Under the pieces are notes generated by a model. It was not told where the DNA came from. It was given only the letters and a program-made list of their open reading frames with translations, and made no database searches. The translations under genes were made by a program, and so were the position numbers. A stretch of 64,000 nt of DNA from contig NZ_CANKXW010000008.1 of NCBI RefSeq assembly GCF_947487805.1, positions 1 to 64,000 on the forward strand, in the 5' to 3' direction. Below, piece by piece: positions 52,962 through 61,966 of the stretch; the first letter of the stretch is position 1, and each line of letters opens with the position of its first letter. This stretch comes from an uncultured Tateyamaria sp. Its GTDB lineage: Bacteria; Pseudomonadota; Alphaproteobacteria; Rhodobacterales; Rhodobacteraceae.

Positions 52962-54224
52962 ATGACCTTTGCCGATCCTACTCAGAGCCCCGCCGCACCC
53001 ATCGCCGCCGCCGCCGCGGCACCCGTCCGCGTGCGCGACATCCGGCTGGATTTCTTTCGCGGGCTGGCGATGTTCATCATCCTCTTTGCCCACACGCCGG
53101 GCAACTTCCTGACCTCGTGGATCCCTGCGCGGTTCGGATTTTCAGACGCGACCGAGATCTTTGTCTTCTGTTCCGGCATGGCCTCGGCCATTGCCTTCGG
53201 CGCAACCTTTGACCGGGCCGGGTGGCTCTTGGGGACGGCGCGCGTCATCTACCGCATCTGGCAAGTCTACTGGGCGCATATCGGCCTTTTCTTTGCGACC
53301 GCCGCGATGCTGGCGTTCCTGACCAACCTCGATGCGACCACGCGCAACTACTGGGGCCAGCTGAACCTCTGGATGCTCTTTGTCGAACACTCCGAAGGCC
53401 TTTGGGAAACGCCGGACATGCTGTTCAGGTTCATGACGCTGCAATGGGTGCCGAACCTGTTCGACATCCTGCCCATGTACATGGTGATTCTCGCGATGAT
53501 GCCGGTGGTGATCGTGCTGGGCAGGATCCATATCGGCCTGCTCGCCGCGGCCAGCCTGACGCTGTGGTTCTTTGGCCAACGCGCATTCACCGAGGCGCTC
53601 GGCCTGCCCTACCTGAACTTTACCGCCGAACCCTGGGTCGGCAGTGACGACTGGCAGCGCCGCTGGTTCCTCAACCCGTTCGGCTGGCAACTGGTGTTCT
53701 TCACCGGCTTTGCGTTCATGCGCGGCTGGATCCCCAAGCCACCCGTGACACCGATCCTCATCGGGCTGACCGCATTCATCGTACTGGCCAATGTGCCGCT
53801 CTCCAATATCGGCGTGCGCGAGTTTGGCTTTGACTGGGCCCGCGAATGGCGGGTCGAGAACCGCCAGTGGATCTCCAAGACCGACTTCGGCATCCTGCGC
53901 TATGTGCAGTTCCTGTCACTGGCCTACCTCGCCTGGGTCATCGCAGGGGACAAGGGCAATCGCATCCGCGCGGGCGTCAGTACGCTGGGCCGCATCTGGG
54001 GCGGTATCCTTGCCGTGATCCTCAAGGTGGGCCAACAGTCTCTTGCCGTCTTCGTGGTGTCGATCTTCGTGGCGCGCTTCAACGGCTTTGCCATGGACAT
54101 GCTGGGCCGCGACACCGGAACCGTTCTGGCCGTAAATGCGTTCGGCTGTGGATGCCTGATCCTCACAGCCTATCTGGCAGGATGGTTCAAGACGACCCCA
54201 TGGAAACCAAAGGTGGCCCGCTGA
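52962..54224 (+). CDS. opgC: OpgC, membrane acyl/succinyl transferase of periplasmic glucans
   Basis: The 420-residue polytopic membrane protein has the OpgC start RDIRLDFFRGLAMFIILFAH, FGFSDATEIFVFCSGMASAI and about ten hydrophobic helices. OpgC adds succinyl groups to osmoregulated periplasmic glucans. Its stop overlaps the opgG start (TGATG), so it is the first gene of opgC-opgG-opgH. A long Ala/Pro N-terminus precedes the first helix. Confidence 0.9.
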   Translation: MTFADPTQSPAAPIAAAAAAPVRVRDIRLDFFRGLAMFIILFAHTPGNFLTSWIPARFGFSDATEIFVFCSGMASAIAFGATFDRAGWLLGTARVIYRIWQVYWAHIGLFFATAAMLAFLTNLDATTRNYWGQLNLWMLFVEHSEGLWETPDMLFRFMTLQWVPNLFDILPMYMVILAMMPVVIVLGRIHIGLLAAASLTLWFFGQRAFTEALGLPYLNFTAEPWVGSDDWQRRWFLNPFGWQLVFFTGFAFMRGWIPKPPVTPILIGLTAFIVLANVPLSNIGVREFGFDWAREWRVENRQWISKTDFGILRYVQFLSLAYLAWVIAGDKGNRIRAGVSTLGRIWGGILAVILKVGQQSLAVFVVSIFVARFNGFAMDMLGRDTGTVLAVNAFGCGCLILTAYLAGWFKTTPWKPKVAR

Positions 54225-55756
54225 TGCTGAGACGCGAATTCCTTGCCAGCCTTGCAGCCCTCGCCGCCGCACCCCGCGCATCCTGGGCGCAGGAAGCCGC
54301 GGAACCCGGCCTGCAACTGGGTGATGCGACTGCATTTGCGCCGTCCGACGTGGCCGACATGGCACGCGAAATGGCCGCACGCGCCTACACACCGCGCCCG
54401 CTCATCCCCGAGCCGTGGCGCAACCTGACCTATGACCAGTACCGCAAGATCTGGTTCGACAGTCGCAATGCTCTCTGGGAAGGGTCCGACGCACCACAAC
54501 GCGTCGACGTGTTCCCACCCGGCCTCTACTTTCCACGGGCCATCCGCACCTATGTGGTGGACGGCGATCAGGCGCGCCCGCTCCGCTTTGACATGGGCGT
54601 GTTCGACACCACTGACAAATTCCCCGATGTGCCAATCGATGACACGCTGGGTTATTCCGGCCTGCGCCTGCGCGCCGAACTGCGCCAGCCCGGCATTTAC
54701 GAGGAATACGCGGTCTTTCAGGGCGCCAGCTATTTCCGTGGCATCGGCACCGGCGACATCTATGGTCTGTCCGCGCGTGGCCTTGCCCTGAAAACCGGCG
54801 ATCCGTCGGGCGAGGAATTTCCCGACTTCACCCATTTCTGGCTCGAACGCCCGCTGGCAGGTGCAGCCGAGATTGTCCTGCACGCGCTGCTCGACAGCCC
54901 GTCCTGCACAGGTGCCTACCGGTTCGAGATCATGCCCGGCCAGCCCCTGAAAATGCGCGTCGAGGCCGAGATTTTCGCGCGCAGCACGCTGACCCATGTG
55001 GGGATCGCACCGCTGACATCCATGTTCCTTTACGACGACATGGACCGCCAACGCTTTGACGATTTCCGTCCCGCCGTGCACGACAATGACGGGCTGATGA
55101 TCCACAACGGCGCGGGCGAAGTGATCTGGCGTCCTCTCGCCAACCCGCTCACACTTCAGATCAGTGCGTTTGGCGATAACAACCCGCGCGGGTTTGGCCT
55201 GATGCAACGGGCGCGCAAGTTCGAGGATTTCAACGACCTCGAGGCGCTGTATCACCGCCGTCCGGGCCTCTGGGTGACACCGGGCGAGGGCTGGGGGCGC
55301 GGCAACGTGCAACTGGTCGAGATCCCCGCCGACCGCGAAATCTATGACAACATTGTCGCCTACTGGCGTCCCTCTGCGGACATCGAGGCAGGCAGCTCGC
55401 ATCGCATCACCTACCAGCTTGATTGGGGATCCGATCCCGCACCCAAGGCGGCCATGCCACTGCGCGTGCTGAACACCGCAGCGGGTGGGCGACCCGAGGG
55501 CGGGCGCATCTTTGCCATCGACTTCGAAAATGCCGATCACGTGCCAACGGATCTGGGCAAGGTTGACCGCCTCGTGCGGTCAAGCGCGGGCGAAGTGACC
55601 GAGGGCATCATTCAACGCAACCCCGCCACCGGCGGGCCGCGTCTGGCGTTCACATTCATGCCGGGCGACGCGACCTGGGCCGAGTTCCGGGCGCAGCTGC
55701 GCCTTGATGGCGAGGCGCTCAGCGAGGTCTGGCTGTACCGGTGGACCCAATCGTGA
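54224..55756 (+). CDS. opgG: Glucan biosynthesis protein OpgG/OpgD, Tat-exported
   Basis: The protein has 510 residues from ATG 54224, overlapping opgC by one base. It starts with a twin-arginine signal (MLRREFLASLAALAAAPRAS, cleavage near SWAQ), then the periplasmic OpgG fold (LTYDQYRKIWFD, VFPPGLYFPR, LKTGDPSGEEFPDFTHFWLE, FDDFRPAVHDNDGL, NNPRGFGLMQR). OpgG/OpgD shape the beta-1,2 glucan backbone made by OpgH. The Tat signal favours an OpgD-like route. Next gene: opgH, overlapping by 4 bp. Confidence 0.93.
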   Translation: MLRREFLASLAALAAAPRASWAQEAAEPGLQLGDATAFAPSDVADMAREMAARAYTPRPLIPEPWRNLTYDQYRKIWFDSRNALWEGSDAPQRVDVFPPGLYFPRAIRTYVVDGDQARPLRFDMGVFDTTDKFPDVPIDDTLGYSGLRLRAELRQPGIYEEYAVFQGASYFRGIGTGDIYGLSARGLALKTGDPSGEEFPDFTHFWLERPLAGAAEIVLHALLDSPSCTGAYRFEIMPGQPLKMRVEAEIFARSTLTHVGIAPLTSMFLYDDMDRQRFDDFRPAVHDNDGLMIHNGAGEVIWRPLANPLTLQISAFGDNNPRGFGLMQRARKFEDFNDLEALYHRRPGLWVTPGEGWGRGNVQLVEIPADREIYDNIVAYWRPSADIEAGSSHRITYQLDWGSDPAPKAAMPLRVLNTAAGGRPEGGRIFAIDFENADHVPTDLGKVDRLVRSSAGEVTEGIIQRNPATGGPRLAFTFMPGDATWAEFRAQLRLDGEALSEVWLYRWTQS

Positions 55757-57606
55757 CCACATCCCCCCGCGATATGCCGCCAAAGGCGCCTCTGGATATG
55801 CCAGAGCAGAACTTTGACGTGGCCCCTGTTGCGGCGGTCCCGACCGTGGGAGCTCATGATCGTCTGTGGCGCGTCGCGGTCTTTTTGCCTGCGCTGGTGA
55901 TTACCGGGCTGATGGTCTGGGCGCTGCACGGGCTGTTCGAGACGGCGGGCATGACCGGGTTTGAATATGTGCTGCTGGTGCTGATCGGGATGACCTTTGT
56001 GTGGGTGACCCTGTCGGTGTCCACTGTGGCCGTAGGTCTGGCCGGGCGGCTTGAACCCGCAGACACCCTGCCGGATGCGCCGCCGCTTGACGTGGCGCTT
56101 CTGGTGCCGGTCTACAACGAAACGCCGTGGGATGTGTTTGGGAACGCGGCCGCGATGTTGCAGGACCTGACCCAACAGCGCGGCGGCCACCGCTACGCGC
56201 TTTTTGTGCTGAGCGACACGCGCGACGACGCCATCGCCGCCCAAGAATGGCGGGCGTTTCAGGCGCTCAAGGCCCAGGCACCGTTTCCCGTGCACTACCG
56301 CCGCCGGACGGACAACACCGACAAGAAGGTCGGCAATATCGTCGACTGGATTACCGGCTGGGGCGCCGATCACGAGGCCATGCTGGTTCTGGATGCCGAC
56401 AGCCTGATGTCCGGACGCGCCATTGACCGCCTTGCCTCCGAGCTTGCCGCCGACCCGCAGGCGGGCCTGATCCAGAGCTTTCCTCAACTGATCGGCGCCA
56501 ATACCCTCTTTGGCCGAATGCAGCAGTTTTCCGGCGTGGCCTATGGATGGCTCCTGGCCGAAGGGCTGGCCCACTGGTCGCGGACCGAGGCGAACTATTG
56601 GGGTCACAACGCCATCATCCGCACCCGCGCCTTTGCTTCGTCTGCGGGGCTGCCGCATCTGCGCAGCCTGTCGGGCCGCAGCGACCTGATCCTCAGCCAT
56701 GATTTCGTAGAAGCCTCTCTCTTGCGGCGCGCAGGCTGGCGCGTGCGGTTCCTGCCCCGCATCGCAGGAAGTTTCGAGGAAACCCCCGCCACGCTGATCG
56801 ACTACGTGCTGCGTGACCAGCGCTGGTGCCGCGGCAACCTGCAACACCTGCGCCTGCTGGCGACACGTGGCTTGCACCCGGTCAGCCGCTTTCACCTCTT
56901 TCAAGGGGCCGCCGCCTACCTGATGTCACCTGCGTGGTTCGTGCTGCTGGTGTTCTGGGCCCTGCTCGGGCGCGACGCAGAGACCAACGTGATCTCCTAT
57001 TTCAACGAGGCGAACCCGCTGTTCCCGAACTGGCCACCCGCCATGACCCATATCGACAGCGCCATTTTCCTCGTCGTGATGTACGCGATGCTGCTGACGC
57101 CCAAGATCACCAGCGCGGTCATCATCGCCAGCCACCGCAAAGCCGCGCGCCTCTTTGGCGGGCGGAGGGCGTTTCTGACGGCTGTGCTGGTCGAACTGGC
57201 CCTGTCCGTGGCCTATGCGCCGATCATGATGATCCAGCAGACCCGCGCGGTGCTGCGGTCCCTGACGGGACGCGGATCGGGCTGGCAGCCGCAATCGCGC
57301 GACGCCCAGCGCCGCAGCCTGCGCACGCTGGCCGCCTTCCACTGGGTCGAGACCATGCTTGGGATCCTGTTGCTCGCCGGTCTGTTGGCCGGGCTTGTGT
57401 CGTGGTGGCTGTTCCCGATCATGGCGAGCCTGCTGCTGGCCGTGCCGCTCTCGGCGCTCAGCGCGCGGCCCGCATCGGCCATGTCGCGCGTGCTCAGCCT
57501 CGACAACCCGCTCACCTTGCGCGAACCGACCATCGTGTCCAACGCGCGCACCGCGCGGGCGGAATTGCGCGCCCATATCGACACGCCGAACATCGCTGCG
57601 GAATAG
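55753..57606 (+). CDS. opgH: Glucans biosynthesis glucosyltransferase OpgH
   Basis: The protein has 617 residues from a GTG at 55753 that overlaps the opgG stop (GTGA); ATG 55774 is an alternative. It is a GT2 family glycosyltransferase in the inner membrane. Two N-terminal helices lead to a cytoplasmic catalytic domain with LLVPVYNETPWD, the DxD-type MLVLDADS, SHDFVEASLLRRAGW and the QxxRW-type RDQRWCRGNLQHL. Further helices follow. It polymerizes UDP-glucose into the linear periplasmic glucan and exports it. The N-terminal regulatory region of enterobacterial OpgH is shorter here. Confidence 0.93.
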   Translation: MTTSPRDMPPKAPLDMPEQNFDVAPVAAVPTVGAHDRLWRVAVFLPALVITGLMVWALHGLFETAGMTGFEYVLLVLIGMTFVWVTLSVSTVAVGLAGRLEPADTLPDAPPLDVALLVPVYNETPWDVFGNAAAMLQDLTQQRGGHRYALFVLSDTRDDAIAAQEWRAFQALKAQAPFPVHYRRRTDNTDKKVGNIVDWITGWGADHEAMLVLDADSLMSGRAIDRLASELAADPQAGLIQSFPQLIGANTLFGRMQQFSGVAYGWLLAEGLAHWSRTEANYWGHNAIIRTRAFASSAGLPHLRSLSGRSDLILSHDFVEASLLRRAGWRVRFLPRIAGSFEETPATLIDYVLRDQRWCRGNLQHLRLLATRGLHPVSRFHLFQGAAAYLMSPAWFVLLVFWALLGRDAETNVISYFNEANPLFPNWPPAMTHIDSAIFLVVMYAMLLTPKITSAVIIASHRKAARLFGGRRAFLTAVLVELALSVAYAPIMMIQQTRAVLRSLTGRGSGWQPQSRDAQRRSLRTLAAFHWVETMLGILLLAGLLAGLVSWWLFPIMASLLLAVPLSALSARPASAMSRVLSLDNPLTLREPTIVSNARTARAELRAHIDTPNIAAE

Positions 57607-57648
57607 AGAGGCGAGGACGGGCGCACACAAGGCGCACGCCCCGCACAC

Positions 57649-58161
57649 TCACTCGGCGGCCCAGGTCACCGTGGGCAGGCCACGTTTCAGCCACCCCGGG
57701 CCCGCACCTGATCCCAACATGCCTTCCGGCACATCAATGATGGTCGTGAACCCGGCGGCGGTCAGCCGTTCGGTCATCCGGCGCGACCGCACCCCGCGGG
57801 CACAGATCAAGGCCACGGGCGCGTCCGTCTGCCCGGCGGTATGTTGCAACAGGACATCCGTGAAATCATCGCGGCGCATGTCGATGGTGACGGCACCCTC
57901 GCCCACGCCCGTGCGCTCCCACTCGTCCGGCCTGCGGATATCGACCAGCACAATCTCGCCCGACACGGCCGCGCGGTGCGCATCAGGTGTACTTAGCGTG
58001 CCGTCCACCCCCGCCTGCGCGGAGATGTTGTACCAGCGAGAGGCAAATACGGCCCCGCCGACAATCATGGTGCCCGCTGCAATGCCAAAACCCCGGCGCG
58101 ACATGCGCACCGGGGCCCGGCCTGAGGCTTGGGTCTTGGAGGTCTCAGGGTCTTGTGTCAT
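57649..58161 (-). CDS. Membrane-anchored rhodanese-domain protein
   Basis: The 170-residue protein has an N-terminal anchor or Tat-like signal (MSRRGFGIAAGTMIVGGAVF) and a rhodanese domain (about 58-165), with IVLVDIRRPDEWERTGVGEG and the active-site loop LICARGVRSR holding the catalytic Cys. It probably acts in periplasmic sulfur chemistry. It lies 6 bp after a secreted YHS-domain gene on the same strand, so they form a pair. Confidence 0.85.
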   Translation of the reverse strand: MTQDPETSKTQASGRAPVRMSRRGFGIAAGTMIVGGAVFASRWYNISAQAGVDGTLSTPDAHRAAVSGEIVLVDIRRPDEWERTGVGEGAVTIDMRRDDFTDVLLQHTAGQTDAPVALICARGVRSRRMTERLTAAGFTTIIDVPEGMLGSGAGPGWLKRGLPTVTWAAE

Positions 58162-58167
58162 GTCGCC

Positions 58168-58695
58168 TCAACTGTTGGGGGCCGTGCTGGTGAATTTGGG
58201 GATGGTCCGGTCGGATGCTGGCGTGGGGTCCAGCGACACCCAGTTGCTTTCCGACAGGGTCAGGTTGCCGGGAATGTCCTCTTCCCAAAAGCCCACGACG
58301 ACGTCGGTGATGTTCAGGTACAGCTTGCCATCGACAATACGCCACAGATAGGGGTTGGCCGGAACCTTGCCGCCCTGGGCCACGCCATAGGCACAGTGCC
58401 CGTCATATTGCGGCGCGTATTTGGCGGGGTTGGCGACAAACGCATCCCGGTTGGCCTCGGTCGAAAAGGCAAAGGTCGCGCCGTTGTAGTCCGCAGTGAT
58501 GGACGCTTCACCCGGCACCGCGGCGGGCTGCGATTGGCCGACCGGGTTCTGATCCAGGCTGAAATAGGCAACCACGTCGTAACCGGACACGGCAAACCCT
58601 GTCTCATCAACATATTGATCGCCGGCAAAGGCCGCACTGGCCATGGTCAGCGCACTCGCGGCGGCGGCAACTGTCAGGGTAAATCGGTTCATCAT
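58168..58695 (-). CDS. Secreted YHS-domain protein
   Basis: The 175-residue protein has a signal peptide (LTVAAAASALTMASAAFAG) and a YHS-type domain with SGYDVVAYFSLDQNP, FAFSTEANRDAFVANPAKYA, PQYDGHCAYGVAQG. YHS domains in secreted proteins are linked to metal (often copper) handling. The start is one of two adjacent ATGs. Upstream of the rhodanese gene in a two-gene operon. Confidence 0.88.
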   Translation of the reverse strand: MMNRFTLTVAAAASALTMASAAFAGDQYVDETGFAVSGYDVVAYFSLDQNPVGQSQPAAVPGEASITADYNGATFAFSTEANRDAFVANPAKYAPQYDGHCAYGVAQGGKVPANPYLWRIVDGKLYLNITDVVVGFWEEDIPGNLTLSESNWVSLDPTPASDRTIPKFTSTAPNS

Positions 58696-58847
58696 CGGGC
58701 TTTGGTCCTCCGGGACATCGGGTGAGGGTCATGTCGCGTCACCGGCCCACATCATGCTCGGCAACACTGCGAGAATAGGCGCGCCCTGTCCAGCTTGGCA
58801 GGGCCGCTCGCGCCGATGTGACCGCGCGCCAGACTGGCGTGATCCCC

Positions 58848-59636
58848 CTAGCGCAGCTTCGGGGGGCGGTCCGGATCGGATCCCGGTGCGGACGGTGCCG
58901 GGGCGGATGTGGGCGCAGGCTGCGGCAGGTCAAACCGCAACCCCACCCGCGCCAGCCGCGCCGTCACAGGGTCGGAAGCATCGAAAAAGCCCACATCCAT
59001 CGCGCCCGCCTCGATCCCGGAAAAGGTCAACGCCTCCGCCGCCGCACGGGCCAACGCGTCCTCGGCACCGGGGGCCGCGCCAATCACGGCCAGCAGGTGG
59101 CCGCGCGCGCCATCGGTGTCCGTCGTGCCCACCAGATAGGCCATATGCGCCAGCCCCGTCGCCGTCGCCAGCTTGGTATCGAGCGCGGAAATCAGTACGT
59201 CGGGCAACCCTGTCGGGGCCGACACCTCCGCCAACCGCGCCTCGATCTCGTCCGGCCCATGGCTCAGCGTCTGGGCCAGCCAGCGCACCCCGTCCGCATC
59301 CAGCAGGAAGGACGAGGGCGCCACATCAAGGTTCAAACCCAGCCCCAGCCCCTGTTCGGCCAGCAGGCCAGCAATCACCCGGCCCGACAGCGCGGCATAG
59401 GGGGCTTCGGCCCCCACGAAAGCCGCCAGCCGTTCCTCACGGTCAAAGACCAGCACCAGCGGGCCAGCGCCGGGATCAAAGACTTGCGGCGTGACCTGAT
59501 CCCCTTCGGCCTCCGACTCCAGCAGTAGGAACAGTTCCGCATCGCCCAGACGCTCAAAGAACCGCAGGCGTGCCGCGTCCTCGTCCGGTGCCGCCTCCAT
59601 GGCCGCGTGGGCCTGATCCAATGCCGTATCCGTCAT
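58848..59636 (-). CDS. SseB-domain protein
   Basis: The protein has 262 residues from the ATG at 59636 (MTDTALDQAHAAME). It has an SseB N-terminal domain (RLRFFERLGDAELFLLLESE, VLVFDREERLAAFVG, SSFLLDADGVRWL) and a second alpha/beta domain, ending in a Pro-rich tail. SseB of E. coli was named for altered serine sensitivity; the biochemical role is not known. No obvious operon partner. Confidence 0.8.
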   Translation of the reverse strand: MTDTALDQAHAAMEAAPDEDAARLRFFERLGDAELFLLLESEAEGDQVTPQVFDPGAGPLVLVFDREERLAAFVGAEAPYAALSGRVIAGLLAEQGLGLGLNLDVAPSSFLLDADGVRWLAQTLSHGPDEIEARLAEVSAPTGLPDVLISALDTKLATATGLAHMAYLVGTTDTDGARGHLLAVIGAAPGAEDALARAAAEALTFSGIEAGAMDVGFFDASDPVTARLARVGLRFDLPQPAPTSAPAPSAPGSDPDRPPKLR

Positions 59637-59714
59637 GTCTGTCCCTCTTGCGCACTGCCAGATGTCTGGTGCCCACCGGGTATTGCGCCACGCCGGGTGA
59701 GGCAAGGGGGCTGA

Positions 59715-60296
59715 TCACTGCAACAGCCGCGCCACCCGTCGCTGGATCCGTGGCACGATCTCGGCCTCGAACCAGTCGTTCTGCTTCAGCCAGCGATTGT
59801 TGCGCGGGCTCGGGTGCGGCAGGACGAACACTCCGTCCTCGCCCGCGCCCGACGTTCGCACCGCGTCCCGCACGGAGTACCCCTTGAGGTAGGGCGCGTG
59901 CCACGCGATCGCATAAGCCCCGAGGATCAGGGTAAGTTCGACGTCCTCCAGCATCTCCATCACCGGCGCGCGCCAAGTGGCGGCGCATTCGGGCCGGGGC
60001 GGTGCATCCCCGCCGGGAGCGCTGCCGGGAAAGCACAGGCCCATCGGAAAAATGCCGATGCGCGGGTCGGTGTAGAACGCATCCCGGTCGATCCCCATCC
60101 ATGCACGCAGCCGTTCGCCCGACGGATCATCAAAGGGTCGATTCTTGTAATGCGTGATCCGCCCCGGCGCCTGCCCCACGATCAAAATACGTGCGCCCGC
60201 CGACAGCTGAAAGATCGGGTTCGGCCCCAGTGGCAGCCCCTCGCAAACGGTGCAGGCGCGCATTTTGGTCGTCAGGCTGTCAAAATCGCGCGTCAT
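59715..60296 (-). CDS. Uracil-DNA glycosylase family protein
   Basis: The protein has 193 residues from the ATG at 60296 (MTRDFDSLTTKMRAC); 60344 is an alternative start. It has the UDG fold motifs ILIVGQAPGRITHYKNRPF (active-site GQAPG), LTLILGAYAIAW and the leucine-loop-like FVLPHPSPRNNRW. Cys pairs near the N-terminus (ACTVC) recall Fe-S-containing family members, but only part of that cluster is present. DNA repair is the likely role. It is divergent from the arsR gene. Confidence 0.82.
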   Translation of the reverse strand: MTRDFDSLTTKMRACTVCEGLPLGPNPIFQLSAGARILIVGQAPGRITHYKNRPFDDPSGERLRAWMGIDRDAFYTDPRIGIFPMGLCFPGSAPGGDAPPRPECAATWRAPVMEMLEDVELTLILGAYAIAWHAPYLKGYSVRDAVRTSGAGEDGVFVLPHPSPRNNRWLKQNDWFEAEIVPRIQRRVARLLQ

Positions 60297-60449
60297 TCCT
60301 GCAAGGCCTCTGTTATGTTCCAAACCCTTGAGGACAATAGGCATTGGCGCAGCACAGGCAAATCACATCCTTCGCCTGAGATCAGGACGTTTCGAACTTT
60401 TTCGAAATAAAGCTTGCGAGAAACCGTTCATTTCAATATTTCTAGAATC

Positions 60450-60788
60450 ATGAAATTGAATGACGCCCCCACCCTCGACCTCACCCGCGCCGCCGCCGCC
60501 TTTGCAGCCCTCGGTTCCGAACAACGCCTCTCCGTCCTGCGCACGCTTGTCCGGGCCGGGCCCGACGGGCTCAGCATCGGAGAGCTGGGCACGCGTACCG
60601 GCGTGACCGGCTCCACCCTGACGCATCACATGAAAATCCTCACCACCGCCGGCCTCGTCACCCAGGCCCGGCAGGGGCGCTCGATCATCTGCGCGGCAGT
60701 TGCCTTTGACGAGGTGACCAGCCTGTCGACTTTCCTGCTCACCGAATGCTGCGCCGACAGCCCCAACACGGATCATGACCATGGCTGA
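60450..60788 (+). CDS. ArsR-family metal-responsive repressor
   Basis: The protein has 112 residues from ATG 60450 (MKLNDAPTL). The winged HTH (about 20-90) includes FAALGSEQRLSVLRTLVRAG and VTGSTLTHHMKILTTAGLVT. The C-terminal tail LTECCADSPNTDHDHG has a Cys pair and three acidic/His ligands that could bind metal or arsenical. It overlaps the permease gene by 14 bp, so the two form a regulator-transporter unit. An interrupted TTTCGAA/TTCGAAA repeat at about 60396-60410 could be its operator. Confidence 0.88.
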   Translation: MKLNDAPTLDLTRAAAAFAALGSEQRLSVLRTLVRAGPDGLSIGELGTRTGVTGSTLTHHMKILTTAGLVTQARQGRSIICAAVAFDEVTSLSTFLLTECCADSPNTDHDHG

Positions 60789-61809
60789 TACCACGACCCA
60801 AACGCCGCAAGAGTGGCGCAAATACCTCGACGGCGCATGGATCGCGTCAGCGTCCGTTCTGCTGATCGTCGCAATTCTGGACCCAGCGCAACTCTGGCCA
60901 ACCGTCCAGTTTGCCGCCTCCGCTCTGCTGGGCACTGCACCCTTTATCGCCTTTGCCGTGCTGGCCGTGGCGTACCTCAAGGCGACAGGGGCCGAAAACC
61001 TGCTGGCCAAGGCGTTCGAGGGCAATCCCGCCCGCATGATCGTCATGGCGGCCCTTCTGGGCGGGCTATCACCTTTTTGTTCCTGCGAAGTGATCCCCTT
61101 CATCGCCGCCCTGCTGGCCGTGGGCGCACCGCTGGGGGCCGTGATGGCCTTCTGGCTCGCCTCACCGCTGATGGATCCCGCAATGTTCGCCATCACCACC
61201 GGCGCCATCAGCCTCGAATTTGCGCTGGCCAAGACCGTGGCCGCCGTAGCGCTCGGGATGTTGGGCGGATTTGGCACGCTGATGCTGGCGGGCACCCCGG
61301 TCTTTGCCGACCCCTTGCGCGAGAAACCCAGCGTCAGCGGATGCTGCGGCGTCAAACAACCCTTCTCCGCCACACCGGTCTGGCGCTTCTGGACGCAGGC
61401 CCCGCGCCGCGACACGTTCCGCAGCACAGCCCTCGAAAACGCCGTTTTCCTGCTGAAATGGCTGACACTGGCCTATGTGATCGAGGCGGTGATGGTGCAC
61501 TACATGCCCGCCGACCTGATCGCCACGGTGCTGGGCGGCACGGGCATCGGCACTGTGATCCTCGGGGCGTTGGTGGGCATGCCCGCCTACCTGAATGGCT
61601 ATGCCGCGGCACCCCTGGTTGCAGAACTGCTGGATCAGGGCATGTCGAACGGGGCCGCAATGTCGTTCATGCTTGCCGGCGGCGTCAGCTGCATCCCCGC
61701 CGCCATCGCGGTCTGGGCACTGGTCAAACCGCGTGTCTTTGCCGCCTATCTCGGCTTTGCCCTCGCCGGGTCGGTTCTGGCGGGCATCACGTGGCAAATG
61801 CTCACCTGA
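60775..61809 (+). CDS. DUF318/ArsP-type permease
   Basis: The 344-residue protein has about eight hydrophobic helices, with the family motif LSPFCSCEVIPFIAALLAVG and a second half-repeat GMPAYLNGYAAAPLVAELLD. A cytoplasmic SGCCGVKQ loop offers Cys ligands. Relatives export trivalent organoarsenicals or other thiophilic metals. Coupling to an ArsR regulator supports metal or arsenical efflux; the exact substrate is open. Start is ATG 60775 or 60781. Confidence 0.87.
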   Translation: MTMADTTTQTPQEWRKYLDGAWIASASVLLIVAILDPAQLWPTVQFAASALLGTAPFIAFAVLAVAYLKATGAENLLAKAFEGNPARMIVMAALLGGLSPFCSCEVIPFIAALLAVGAPLGAVMAFWLASPLMDPAMFAITTGAISLEFALAKTVAAVALGMLGGFGTLMLAGTPVFADPLREKPSVSGCCGVKQPFSATPVWRFWTQAPRRDTFRSTALENAVFLLKWLTLAYVIEAVMVHYMPADLIATVLGGTGIGTVILGALVGMPAYLNGYAAAPLVAELLDQGMSNGAAMSFMLAGGVSCIPAAIAVWALVKPRVFAAYLGFALAGSVLAGITWQMLT

Positions 61810-61867
61810 ACGTGCGCGGGCGACAGTCTCCGCTCGCGCAACAATACACCAGCAATCCTGTACATTT

Positions 61868-61905
61868 GTCACCGACTTGGACATAATGTTGCCCAAGTCG
61901 GTGAC
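61868..61905. repeat. Perfect 13-bp inverted repeat upstream of kpsT
   Basis: GTCACCGACTTGG (61868-61880) is exactly complementary to CCAAGTCGGTGAC (61893-61905), with a 12-nt A/T-rich centre. No T run follows. It may be an operator for the capsule-export operon, or an RNA stem-loop in its leader or at the end of the permease transcript. Confidence 0.6.
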
Positions 61906-61966
61906 TAGACCATTAAGACACCTCTGTTAAGGAGGGCACAGGCACCCCACCTGTTATCAGGGGATC

